DNA from: an uncultured Acetobacteraceae bacterium
Lineage (GTDB): Bacteria; Pseudomonadota; Alphaproteobacteria; Acetobacterales; Acetobacteraceae
Assembly (NCBI GenBank): GCA_943912335.1
Contig: CALTUD010000009.1
Coordinates: 48,240-112,239, forward strand
DNA: 64,000 nt
Direction of reading: 5' to 3'
Below are positions 45,489 through 53,293 of the stretch, piece after piece. Made by a program: the position numbers and the translations under genes. Positions within the stretch are counted from its first letter, which is position 1. Each line of letters starts with the position of its first letter. The notes beneath the pieces are model-generated. The model was given only the letters and a program-made list of their open reading frames with translations. It searched no databases and was not told the origin of the DNA.

Positions 45489-45929
45489 GGTCGATCGCTT
45501 TGCTGATCATGCGGCGAACGAGAGGATCGTTCTGCCGTCTTCGGATTTCGGAAATGCCCGCGGAACGACACCCGCGGCGTCGGGCCGCGTGTCGTTCGGA
45601 TGTTCGGGTGGGGCGTGCCTGGAGGGGATGAGCGATCGGATACGCGGCGCCGTTCAGCGCGAACGCGTCGAGGACCGGATCGCCATCGCGGGGTGGGCTG
45701 CGGGACGATGTCCGGCAGTGTGTCGCCCGTGCGGGCGACCGGGGAACGGCTCACGGAGGCCGAAACCGGCGCGTGGGTCGGATTGGTCATGAAACAAGAA
45801 ATCCCGATTGTTCTGTCCAACGATCGGGACTTACGCGACCCGGGCGGATCGCAAAAATCGTTCTTTCCCGGGTGTGCGATAGGCAGAACCGATCGGCCGC
45901 CGCGCTTGGCGCGCGGCGGCCGGGCTGGT
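45489..45929. other. katG upstream region with several hairpins, no convincing gene
   Basis: This 441-bp gap holds no ORF I can support; a 54-codon frame at 45629-45792 (plus) has a too-close ribosome site and Arg/Pro-rich sequence. It carries three inverted repeats besides the terminator at its right end: GAACGACAC..GTGTCGTTC (45563-45597, one bulge), GTCGCCCG/CGGGCGAC (45722-45739), and an 11-bp stem with one wobble (45802-45829). Confidence 0.55.
45895..45921 (-). terminator. GC-rich hairpin after the transglutaminase pair
   Basis: GGCCGCCGCGC (45895-45905) pairs perfectly with GCGCGGCGGCC (45911-45921) around a 5-base loop, 8 bp past the stop of the downstream transglutaminase gene. It is a likely terminator for that operon. 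Confidence 0.65.
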
Positions 45930-46742
45930 TCAGCCGCCGGTCTGTTCGTAGGTGGTGACTTCGAAGCCGGCCAGCCAGGCGCTGCCGAAGGCGGTGGAGA
46001 TCGCCACGTCGGTCGCGTCGCGACCGCGCGCCATCAGGATGCGCCCGATGCGCGGCTTGTTGTGGCGCGCATCGAAGGTGTACCAGCGGCCGCCGAGATA
46101 GACGTCGAACCACGCGGAGAAATCCATCGGATCGTCCACCGGCGGCACGCCGATATCGCCGAGATAGCCCGTGCAGTAGCGCGCCGGAATGTTCATGCAG
46201 CGGCACAGCGTCACGGCGAGATGAGCATAATCACGGCAGACGCCGCGGCGCTCGGAGAATGCCTCATAGGCGGTGCGTGTTGAACGGGCGAATTCGTATC
46301 CGAAGGTGATGCGGTCATGTACGTAGCTGACGATCGCCTGCACGCGCTGCCAGCCGGTCGGAACATGTCCGAACAGCGACCAGGCGGTATCCGACAGGCG
46401 GTCGGTTTCGCAGTATCGGCTGCCCAGCAGGTAGACCAGCACCTCGTCCGGCAAATCCTCTACCGCGAGCTGTTGCGCGTCCGGCGCGTATTCGTCGTGC
46501 AGCCCGCTATCGGCGATGGTGAACTCGTTGGTGATGCGCAACAGCCCGCCCGGTGCGACCACGCGCGTGCAGACGTTGCCGAACCCGTCGCGATAGTGAT
46601 GCGCGGGCACGGGCGGGTCGAAGCTCATCTGTTGCGGCGTCTGCAGATCCGGCTCGCGCTCGGGATGGATGCTCAGCATCAGCAGCAGAGGGGTCGGGTT
46701 CGGCGCGTTGAAGGCGATGTCGTAGCCGGCGCGGATCAGCAT
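45930..46742 (-). CDS. Transglutaminase-like cysteine protease family protein (second of pair)
   Basis: This is a 270-residue protein with a bacterial transglutaminase N-terminal beta domain and a core domain. The catalytic Cys lies in SERRGVCRDYAHLAVTLCR, followed by a His in a less typical position (DFSAWFDVYLGGRWYTFDARHNKPR), where the Trp-Phe and Asp-Ala-Arg-His pattern fits this group. No signal peptide is seen. Such proteins hydrolyse or crosslink amide bonds; the substrate is unknown. It lies 59 bp after a longer paralogue on the same strand, a frequent alphaproteobacterial arrangement. Confidence 0.87.
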   Translation of the reverse strand: MLIRAGYDIAFNAPNPTPLLLMLSIHPEREPDLQTPQQMSFDPPVPAHHYRDGFGNVCTRVVAPGGLLRITNEFTIADSGLHDEYAPDAQQLAVEDLPDEVLVYLLGSRYCETDRLSDTAWSLFGHVPTGWQRVQAIVSYVHDRITFGYEFARSTRTAYEAFSERRGVCRDYAHLAVTLCRCMNIPARYCTGYLGDIGVPPVDDPMDFSAWFDVYLGGRWYTFDARHNKPRIGRILMARGRDATDVAISTAFGSAWLAGFEVTTYEQTGG

Positions 46743-46801
46743 TCGGTTCCACTTTCGTAACAGGCTATCCGCAGAATACGGGCTGGCCGGGGCGCGTCCG
46801 G

Positions 46802-47842
46802 TCAGACCGCATCCGCGGTTGAACGATCCGCGTCGCTGCGGGTTGCAACATCCGCGCCGGCTCGATCACGTTTCGTGAGCGCGACCGCTCCGGCGCGTTC
46901 CGCGATGGCGGCGGGCGGAACCGGTTTCGCCGCCGCTGCCGCCCGCGCGGGCTCCTCTCGAGCCTCGTCGCGACGCTGGGAGACGGCCACCGACACGCTC
47001 ATGCCGAGGCTGTCGGCCGGAAATCCGGTCCATGTGCCGGACAGGGGCACGGCCTGGTGCCAGTCGCGCACGGACGCCACGCGGATCAGGTCGCGTGTGC
47101 CGATGATCGCGTTGGTGGGATCGAACTCGGTCCAGCCGAGGCCGGGCAGGAACACCTCCACCCAGGCATGGGTCGATCCGCCGCCGATATGAGCGGTGCC
47201 GTCCGCGCCCGGCGAATACACGTATCCGCTGACGAAGCGCGACGCGAGGCCGAGCGCGCGCACGGCTTCCATCATCAGCACCGCGTAGTCGCGGCAGGTG
47301 CCGTTGCGCAGTGCGAGCGTGCGCGCCGGTTCCTGCACGCCTTCCTCGTAGCGCGGCGAATAGGTGAAGGAGCGGCGGATTTCCCGCGTCATGTCGGTCA
47401 GCAGGTCGAGCGTGCTGCCGTTGGCGTGTTTGTGCAGGAAGCCGCGCGCCCAGGCATCCACCACGTGGTCGCGGTCGCTGTAGTGCCGCTCGCGCATGCG
47501 TCCGAGATCGGCGGCGTCGTCCTGGCTGTAGGTGAAGGGCCAGATGCGCGCATAGGGCGCCAGCTGGTCGTGCTTCGGCTCGACCGGCGTGTGGTCGATC
47601 ACCAGCCGGTTGACGAAGCTGAGTTCGCGCGCGCGCCCGGCGAAGCGGGCGGTCGAGACGATGTTGCCGAACGGGTCCGATACCGAACGCAGTTCGACCG
47701 GCTTCGGCGTGATGGCGAGCGACCAGTCCAGCACGCGCTGGTCCACGGAATCACGCGGACGGAACATCATGCGATGCTCGCCGAAGCCGACCACGCGGCG
47801 ATAGCTGTATGTGGTGACGTGTTCGACGATCAGAACCGGCAT
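46802..47842 (-). CDS. Transglutaminase-like protein with C-terminal extension (first of pair)
   Basis: This 346-residue protein has an N-terminal bacterial transglutaminase-like domain (VEHVTTYSYRRVVGFGEHRM). Its core holds the triad Cys in RNGTCRDYAVLMMEA, His in GGSTHAWVEVFLPG and Asp in WTEFDPTNAI. A roughly 65-residue Ala/Arg-rich tail with no recognisable fold follows. The start is ATG 47842 with AGGAA upstream; a 35-codon extension upstream is unsupported. It diverges from the N-formylglutamate amidohydrolase family gene. Together with the next gene it may act on amide-linked glutamyl substrates. Confidence 0.9.
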   Translation of the reverse strand: MPVLIVEHVTTYSYRRVVGFGEHRMMFRPRDSVDQRVLDWSLAITPKPVELRSVSDPFGNIVSTARFAGRARELSFVNRLVIDHTPVEPKHDQLAPYARIWPFTYSQDDAADLGRMRERHYSDRDHVVDAWARGFLHKHANGSTLDLLTDMTREIRRSFTYSPRYEEGVQEPARTLALRNGTCRDYAVLMMEAVRALGLASRFVSGYVYSPGADGTAHIGGGSTHAWVEVFLPGLGWTEFDPTNAIIGTRDLIRVASVRDWHQAVPLSGTWTGFPADSLGMSVSVAVSQRRDEAREEPARAAAAAKPVPPAAIAERAGAVALTKRDRAGADVATRSDADRSTADAV

Positions 47843-47970
47843 CGGACGGTTCCTTCCCTGGTTCCCGGACGGGAAGAATGGCGCGCGGAGGTGAACAAAT
47901 CCTTCATCAAGGAGCAGCGTCCCGTTTTTCCGGGCTGGACGCAACAAAACGCTGGGAACATAGCTGTCCG

Positions 47971-48777
47971 GTGACCGAAAAAAACACCGACCTCCTGCCC
48001 GAACCGTTTCCGCTGCTGTTTCCGGCCGATCCCGAGCCCGTCGAATGGCTCAGGCGGGACGGCAAATCGCCCTGGCTTCTGGTGGTGGATCATGCCGGGC
48101 GCGCCGTGCCGGAAACGCTCGGCCGGCTGGGCCTGCCCGACTCGGAATTCGAGCGTCACATCGCCTGGGACATCGGCGTGCGCGGCGTGTCGGAGGGCCT
48201 CGCGGCGGCGCTGGACGCGACGGCGATCGCGCAGCGTTATTCCCGTCTGGTGATCGACTGCAACCGCACGCCCGGCCATCCGACATCCATCGCGCCTGTG
48301 AGCGATCAAACGGCGATCGAGCGTAACCGGATCGCCACCGAGGCGGAGCGCGCGGCGCGGCGCGACCTGATCTTCGCGCCCTATCAGGACGCGATCGCCG
48401 CGGAGATCGCGCGTCGTGCGGCGGCCGGGCAGGACACGGTGCTGGTGGCGGTGCACAGCTTCACCCCGCGCATGAACGGGTTCGACCGGCCCTGGCATTT
48501 CGGCGTGCTGTTCAACCATGAGCGCCGCCTGGGCGAGGCGCTTCTGCGCCAGGCCGAGGCGGAAGGCGATCTGGTGGTGGGCGAGAACGAGCCCTACGCG
48601 CTGTCGGACGTGGACGACTACACCGTTCCGGTGCAGGGCGAGCGTCGCGGTCTGCTCTGCGTGGAGCTGGAAATCCGTCAGGATCTGATCGCCGACGCGG
48701 CCGGACAGCGGGAATGGGCCCGGCGCCTGTCGCATCTGCTGCCCGCCGCCCTCGACGCGGCGCGAACCGGGGGCTGA
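47971..48777 (+). CDS. N-formylglutamate amidohydrolase family protein
   Basis: This is a 268-residue cytoplasmic hydrolase of the N-formylglutamate amidohydrolase family. Typical motifs are VVDHAGRAVPETLGRLG, RYSRLVIDCNRTP, VAVHSFTPRMNG, HFGVLFNHERRLGE, and a C-terminal acidic metal-site region (VELEIRQDLI). In histidine breakdown it gives glutamate and formate, but no hut genes are nearby, so the true substrate may be another N-acyl amino acid. Start GTG 47971 has a weak ribosome site. It is 1 bp upstream of aroE. Confidence 0.85.
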   Translation: MTEKNTDLLPEPFPLLFPADPEPVEWLRRDGKSPWLLVVDHAGRAVPETLGRLGLPDSEFERHIAWDIGVRGVSEGLAAALDATAIAQRYSRLVIDCNRTPGHPTSIAPVSDQTAIERNRIATEAERAARRDLIFAPYQDAIAAEIARRAAAGQDTVLVAVHSFTPRMNGFDRPWHFGVLFNHERRLGEALLRQAEAEGDLVVGENEPYALSDVDDYTVPVQGERRGLLCVELEIRQDLIADAAGQREWARRLSHLLPAALDAARTGG

Positions 48778-48778
48778 G

Positions 48779-49633
48779 ATGCGGATCTCCGGTCGCACCC
48801 GTCTGGCCGGGCTGATCGGCTGGCCCGTCGCCTCCTCGCGCTCGCCTTTGATCCATAACGAGTGGATCAGGCGGGCCGGGATCGACGGCGCCTATGTGCC
48901 GTTGCCCGTCGCGCCGGGGCATCTGCGCACCGCTGTCGACGGGTTGCGCGCCGCCGGGTTCGCCGGGGTCAACGTGACGGTGCCGCACAAGGAGGACGCG
49001 TTCCGGCTGTGCGACACGCTGACCGATGCTGGGCGCGCCTGCGGGTCGGTCAACACGCTCGTTTTCACCGAGGACGGTCTGATCCATGGCGACAGCAGCG
49101 ATGGGGAAGGGTTTCTGCGCAGCTTGCAGGCGGCCGGCATGCGGCCCGGGGCAGGTCCGGCTCTGCTGCTCGGCGCGGGCGGGGCGGCGCGCGCGATCGC
49201 GGCCTCGCTTCTGGCGGAAGGCGCGCCGGTTTCCGTCGCCAACCGCAGTCGCGACCGCGCGGAGGCGCTCAGCGCCGATCTGCGCGCGGCCGGTGCCGGT
49301 TCGGTCGCGGTGCTGGACTGGGAATCGCGTGCGGCGGCTCTGCCGGACCACGCCTTGCTGGTGAACACCACCAGCATGGGCATGGCGGGCGACCCGGAAA
49401 CGGCCTGTCCGCTGGACCACGCCCCCGTGGCGATGGCGGTGGCCGATATCGTCTATGTGCCGCGCGAAACGCCTCTGCTGGCGGATGCGCGGGCGCGCGG
49501 CCTGCGCACGGTGGAAGGGCTCGGCATGCTGCTGCACCAGGCCGGGGTCGGTTTCCGGGCCTGGTTCGGCGTCGTGCCGGAAGTGGATGCGGCGCTGGAG
49601 CGGCTGGTGCGCGAGGATCTGGCCGCGCGATGA
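48779..49633 (+). CDS. aroE: Shikimate dehydrogenase
   Basis: AroE reduces 3-dehydroshikimate to shikimate with NADPH in aromatic amino-acid synthesis. The 284-residue protein shows LIGWPVASSRSPLIHN (substrate site), AGVNVTVPHKEDAF with the catalytic Lys, GSVNTLVF, the dinucleotide loop LLLGAGGAARAIA, NRSRDRAEAL, and GLGMLLHQAGVGFRAWFG. ATG 48779 lies 1 bp after the upstream stop. It heads the common aroE-coaE-dnaQ order. Confidence 0.96.
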   Translation: MRISGRTRLAGLIGWPVASSRSPLIHNEWIRRAGIDGAYVPLPVAPGHLRTAVDGLRAAGFAGVNVTVPHKEDAFRLCDTLTDAGRACGSVNTLVFTEDGLIHGDSSDGEGFLRSLQAAGMRPGAGPALLLGAGGAARAIAASLLAEGAPVSVANRSRDRAEALSADLRAAGAGSVAVLDWESRAAALPDHALLVNTTSMGMAGDPETACPLDHAPVAMAVADIVYVPRETPLLADARARGLRTVEGLGMLLHQAGVGFRAWFGVVPEVDAALERLVREDLAAR

Positions 49634-49646
49634 CGGGGACGCGCCG

Positions 49647-50249
49647 GTGAGGGTCATCGGGCTGACCGGCGGCATCGGCATGGGCAAGTCCACGGTGGCG
49701 GCCGCACTCCGGCGCGCGGGCATGCCGGTGTTCGATGCCGATCGCGAGGTGCATCGCCTGCAGGCGGCGGGCGGTGCCGCGGTGGGGCCGATCGCGGAGC
49801 TGGTGCCCGACGCGGTGCGCGACGGGCGAATCGATCGCGCGGCGCTGCGTCGTGCGGTGATCGGTCGTCCGGAGATGATGCGGGCGCTGGAGCGCATCAT
49901 CCATCCGCTGGTGCGTGCGGCGGAAGCGCGGTTCCTGCAACGTGCCCGCGCTGCCGGACATGCCTGGGCGGTGCTCGACATTCCCCTGCTGCTCGAGAAC
50001 GATGGCGACCGCCGCTGCGACCATGTGATCGTCGTGTCGGCGCCGGCTTCGCTGCAGCGCGCGCGCATCGCGCGGCGTCGCGGCATGAGCGCCGAACAGG
50101 CCGACCGCATCATCGCCGCCCAGATGCCGGACCGCGAAAAGCGCCGGCGCGCCGACACGGTGATCCGGACCGGACTTTCGCGCTATCATTCGCTCCGGCA
50201 GCTGCGCCGTCTTCTGGCGCGTCTGCGACGGGAGGGGACCGGATCATGA
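49647..50249 (+). CDS. coaE: Dephospho-CoA kinase
   Basis: CoaE phosphorylates dephospho-CoA, the last step to coenzyme A. The 200-residue P-loop protein has IGLTGGIGMGKSTVAAAL (Walker A), DADREVHRLQ, HPLVRAAEARF, and DIPLLLENDGDRRCDHVIVV (CoaE signature). GTG 49647 has GGGGA upstream. It lies 13 bp after aroE, and its stop overlaps the dnaQ ATG (ATGA). Confidence 0.96.
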   Translation: MRVIGLTGGIGMGKSTVAAALRRAGMPVFDADREVHRLQAAGGAAVGPIAELVPDAVRDGRIDRAALRRAVIGRPEMMRALERIIHPLVRAAEARFLQRARAAGHAWAVLDIPLLLENDGDRRCDHVIVVSAPASLQRARIARRRGMSAEQADRIIAAQMPDREKRRRADTVIRTGLSRYHSLRQLRRLLARLRREGTGS

Positions 50250-50920
50250 AGCGCGCGGTGCTGTTCGATACCGAGACGACAGGATTCGATCCCGCCACGG
50301 GCGACCGCGTGATCGAGATCGCGGCGCTGGAGCTGATCGGCGACCTGCCCACCGGGCGGCACTACCATGTGCTGATCGACCCGGAGCGCGACGTGCCGGA
50401 GGAAGCCTCGAAGGTGCACGGCTACACGCGCGCCGATCTGGAGGGGAAACCGAAATTCGAGGCCGTGGCTGCGGAGTTCCTCGATTTCATCGGCGACGAT
50501 CCGTTGATCGCGCATAATGCGCCGTTCGATTTCCGCTTCATCGACGCGGAGCTGAAGCGTCTGCAACGGCCGGCTTTGGCGCCGGAGCGGATGATCGACA
50601 CGCTGGAGATCGCGCGCGCGCGGTTTCCCGGCCTGCCCAACAGTCTCGACGCGTTGTGCCGCCGTTTCGCGATCGATCTGAGCGAGCGCACCACCCATAA
50701 CGCGCTGCTCGATTGTCGTCTGCTGGCCGAAGTCTATGTCGAGCTGACCGGCGGACGGCAGCGCGGGCTCGAACTGGCGATGGAGGAGGGAGGCGGGGCG
50801 GCCGTCTATACCCTGTCCGGAACGCGCCAGCCGCGTTTCGTGCAGCCGACCGACGACGAGTTGGCGGCGCATGCGGCGTTCGTCGCGAAACTGAAGGATC
50901 CGGTCTGGGCCGTGGCCTGA
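50246..50920 (+). CDS. dnaQ: DNA polymerase III epsilon subunit (3'-5' proofreading exonuclease)
   Basis: DnaQ is the proofreading exonuclease of the replicase. The 224-residue protein has all DEDDh motifs: VLFDTETTGFDP (Exo I), LIAHNAPFDFRFID (Exo II), and TTHNALLDCRLLAEVYVELT (Exo III, with His and Asp). A clamp-binding-like tail follows, as in alphaproteobacterial proteins. It overlaps coaE by 4 bp, so its translation is coupled to coaE. A terminator hairpin follows. Confidence 0.96.
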   Translation: MKRAVLFDTETTGFDPATGDRVIEIAALELIGDLPTGRHYHVLIDPERDVPEEASKVHGYTRADLEGKPKFEAVAAEFLDFIGDDPLIAHNAPFDFRFIDAELKRLQRPALAPERMIDTLEIARARFPGLPNSLDALCRRFAIDLSERTTHNALLDCRLLAEVYVELTGGRQRGLELAMEEGGGAAVYTLSGTRQPRFVQPTDDELAAHAAFVAKLKDPVWAVA

Positions 50921-50937
50921 GAAAGGCGGGGCCTTCA

Positions 50938-50968
50938 GAAAAACGGGTCCGGGGCGAACCCCGGACCC
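50938..50968 (-). terminator. Rho-independent terminator of first S53 gene (also downstream of dnaQ)
   Basis: GGGTCCGGGG (50945-50954) pairs with CCCCGGACCC (50959-50968) around a CGAA loop. On the minus strand the stem is followed by a T-run (complement of AAAAA at 50938-50943), a complete intrinsic terminator for the S53 gene. It may also stop transcription from dnaQ. Confidence 0.8.
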
Positions 50969-50977
50969 GGACGGGTT

Positions 50978-52888
50978 TCAGTGCCCGTAGAGCGACTTCA
51001 GCGTCAGCAGCGCATTGGCGAGCTTGGTGGCGTTCAGCACGCCAATACCGGCCGCGTTGTCGTAGCCGGTCTTGGCCTTGTAGCCCCAGTTGTCGCCGGC
51101 CGCGATGTCGTCGGTGGCGACACTGCCCAGGCCGTAGGCGATGTTGTTCATCAGGCCGACGCGTCCGCCCGTGCCCTGCACGGCGAGCGCGGTGATGCCG
51201 TTGAGCTGCGGGGCGACGAAGCTGGTGCCGCCTTCGAACGTCGTGACGCTGCCTTCCTCGATGAACTGGTAGCCGCTTTCCGGATCGGCGTTGGTCGAGA
51301 TGTCCGGCAGGTTGCGGCCTGCGAAGTTCGCCGGCAGTTCCACGAGAGTCTGCGCACCGGTGCCGGTATCCTCCGTGAAGGTCTGACCCGGCTTGGACTT
51401 GGTGATGCCGGAGATACCGACCTGATAATAGGGCTTCTTGAAGTAGGTGCTCACGCCGCCGCCGTCGCCGGTCGAGAACAGGTCGGACAAGGCGATCGGA
51501 TGACCCTGGGCGGCGGTCTGCTGGTAGATCCAGTTCCAGCTCCAGGCCTGTTCCTGCTTCACCGAGATGACCGCGCCGCTGCGCAGGTTCAGCGTCACGG
51601 GAACGGTGGTGCCGCCGGCACCGGTCACGGCCGGATCGTTGGCGGGCGAGTCGACCGAATACGGCGCGTTGCAGACCGGATTCTTGGCAGACGGCGTGCC
51701 GGAGTTCGGGCAGCCGCGCACGGTGTCATAGGCGCCGGAATCGCCGGTGGCGACATAGACCGACTGGCCCTGGATGCCCATCTCGAGGAACACGTCGTGG
51801 AACGCGTCCATCACGAAGGTGGAGGAGGCGATGCCCTGCGAGGGTTCGGCGTAGTAGTCGAGTTCCGGCTGGCCCCAGCTGATGGAGACCGTGTCGGCGA
51901 TGTTCTCGGAGGCAACGGCCTCGGCGCCGTCGATGAAGTTCGCGTTGGTCTGGTTCGGCGAGATGTAGACGCGCAGCTTCGCGTCCGGTGCGAGACCGCC
52001 GGATTCCTCCACGTCGATATCCGTCTCGCCTTCGCCCAGCTTGTCGCTCGGCGCGATCGCGGTGCCGCCATCGACGTTCACCTTGGTGATGCGATCCTGG
52101 TCGACGTTCAGGCCGATCGCCTTCCAGAACTGGTAGGCGTCGGAGGTGTTGAAATTCGCCAGGGTGATGATGCCGATGGTGGTGCCGCGGCCCTTGAAGC
52201 CGTTGGCGTAGATCGGATTGACGTTGTACCGGTCTGCGAAATCTTGCGGCAGATAGTGGCCCGGCGTGCCGCCGGTGAGCGTAGCGTTCGCCGCGATCTT
52301 GGTGGTGGTGGCCTGTCCGGTGATGGCGGAGGTCGCCTTCATCGGATGCGGCAGATGCAGCGTGTTCAGGCCGCCGATGCCGCGTACGAGGTCACGGATG
52401 GAGGCGGGAACGGTCGGGGTTCCGGTCGGCACCATGCCGGTGCGGCCGTTCACCGTCATGCGCTTGAGCTTCACGCCCAGCGCCGCCTGGGCGGTGCCGG
52501 CCGAGGACGTCACCTGGATGGCGAGGTGGTTCGGGAACACGCTGTCGATGGTGTAGCCGAGCTGGGTCAGCGCGCTTTCCACCTTGGCGATATCGGCATC
52601 GGTCGGGGCGAAGCGCTTCACGAACTCTTCGCGGGACAGGAATTTGTGGAATTGCGGGCCGGGCGTCTGCACTGCGCGGGCATAGGCTTCGGCGCCGGCC
52701 TCGTTGCGCAGAGACAGATAGACCGTCTGCGCCAGCGGATTGCCGATGTTGACGTCGTCGGCCTGGATCGCTCCGGGGGAAACGGCGGCGGCATGGGCGG
52801 CGACCGGCGCGGCGAGCGCCATGGCGAGGGCCGTTGTGGCGGACAGCAGACGGCGTCTTGTTCTGGAAGCAGCGATCACCTGAGGCAT
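50978..52888 (-). CDS. S53 (sedolisin) serine-carboxyl peptidase, copy 1
   Basis: This is a secreted acid-active peptidase of 636 residues. Signal peptide (SATTALAMALAAPVAAHA), pro-domain (residues about 35-190, with FHKFLSREEFVKRFAPTDAD and LGYTIDSVFPNHLAIQV), then the S53 catalytic domain. Glu288 and Asp292 lie in GEGETDIDVEES; the oxyanion Asp is in VATGDSGAYD; the nucleophile Ser556 is in EGGTSFVAP. S53 enzymes work at low pH, which suits an acid-producing host. A paralogue lies directly upstream. ATG 52888 is the analogue of the start in copy 2, with upstream bases conserved between both genes. Confidence 0.93.
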   Translation of the reverse strand: MPQVIAASRTRRRLLSATTALAMALAAPVAAHAAAVSPGAIQADDVNIGNPLAQTVYLSLRNEAGAEAYARAVQTPGPQFHKFLSREEFVKRFAPTDADIAKVESALTQLGYTIDSVFPNHLAIQVTSSAGTAQAALGVKLKRMTVNGRTGMVPTGTPTVPASIRDLVRGIGGLNTLHLPHPMKATSAITGQATTTKIAANATLTGGTPGHYLPQDFADRYNVNPIYANGFKGRGTTIGIITLANFNTSDAYQFWKAIGLNVDQDRITKVNVDGGTAIAPSDKLGEGETDIDVEESGGLAPDAKLRVYISPNQTNANFIDGAEAVASENIADTVSISWGQPELDYYAEPSQGIASSTFVMDAFHDVFLEMGIQGQSVYVATGDSGAYDTVRGCPNSGTPSAKNPVCNAPYSVDSPANDPAVTGAGGTTVPVTLNLRSGAVISVKQEQAWSWNWIYQQTAAQGHPIALSDLFSTGDGGGVSTYFKKPYYQVGISGITKSKPGQTFTEDTGTGAQTLVELPANFAGRNLPDISTNADPESGYQFIEEGSVTTFEGGTSFVAPQLNGITALAVQGTGGRVGLMNNIAYGLGSVATDDIAAGDNWGYKAKTGYDNAAGIGVLNATKLANALLTLKSLYGH

Positions 52889-53293
52889 CCGTTTCTGGGG
52901 CGCCGAGCGCCCGGCTGAGACATCATGTCGGGAACGGATGGCAGCCATGTTATGACGAAGTGTCAACCCGGCGTCTCAAATTATATCTGAATTATGACGA
53001 TTCTGACACGATATTTGTCGCAGGATGTCTCGGTTCAGATACAGATGCTGCATCTGCGGGCGTGTTTTCGCTCTGGCTGGAGTGGAATCGCGGTGGACGC
53101 ACGCTTCGTGGGCATGATCGGAGGGCCCGGTGCCGGGCCATTGCCGACGCTGAGGACGGGGTTGCCGCCGGTCATGCGGCCCCGCACCGACGCTCCCCGT
53201 TGGGGAGACGAAAAGGTGGATCGCCGCCCGTCATGGCGAAGGAGAGGTGGAACCGGGTCCGGGACGCGTGGGCGCTCCGGACCCCGGTTTGTG
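52889..53293. other. Region between the two S53 genes
   Basis: This 405-bp stretch holds the copy 1 promoter (minus, see the entry at 52919-52965), an AT-rich block around 52970-53030 that includes a second possible -10 (TATAAT on the minus strand near 52969-52974), and the 3' flank of copy 2. I see no gene in it. Confidence 0.6.
52919..52965 (-). promoter_or_regulatory. Promoter and paired operator-like sites of S53 copy 1
   Basis: On the minus strand TTGACA (52966-52961) and TGCCAT (52943-52938) are spaced 17 bases apart. Two dyads of form GACA-N3-TGTC occur: TGACGAAGTGTCA (52953-52965), overlapping the -35, and GACATCATGTC (52919-52929), near the expected transcription start. Their centres are 35 bp apart. 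The same arrangement occurs at copy 2. Confidence 0.55.

Noticed and set aside
45629..45792. 54-codon plus-strand ORF in the katG upstream region
   Set aside because: Its GGAGG-like site is only two bases from the ATG, the sequence is Arg/Pro/Cys-rich and resembles no protein, and it crosses a perfect hairpin.
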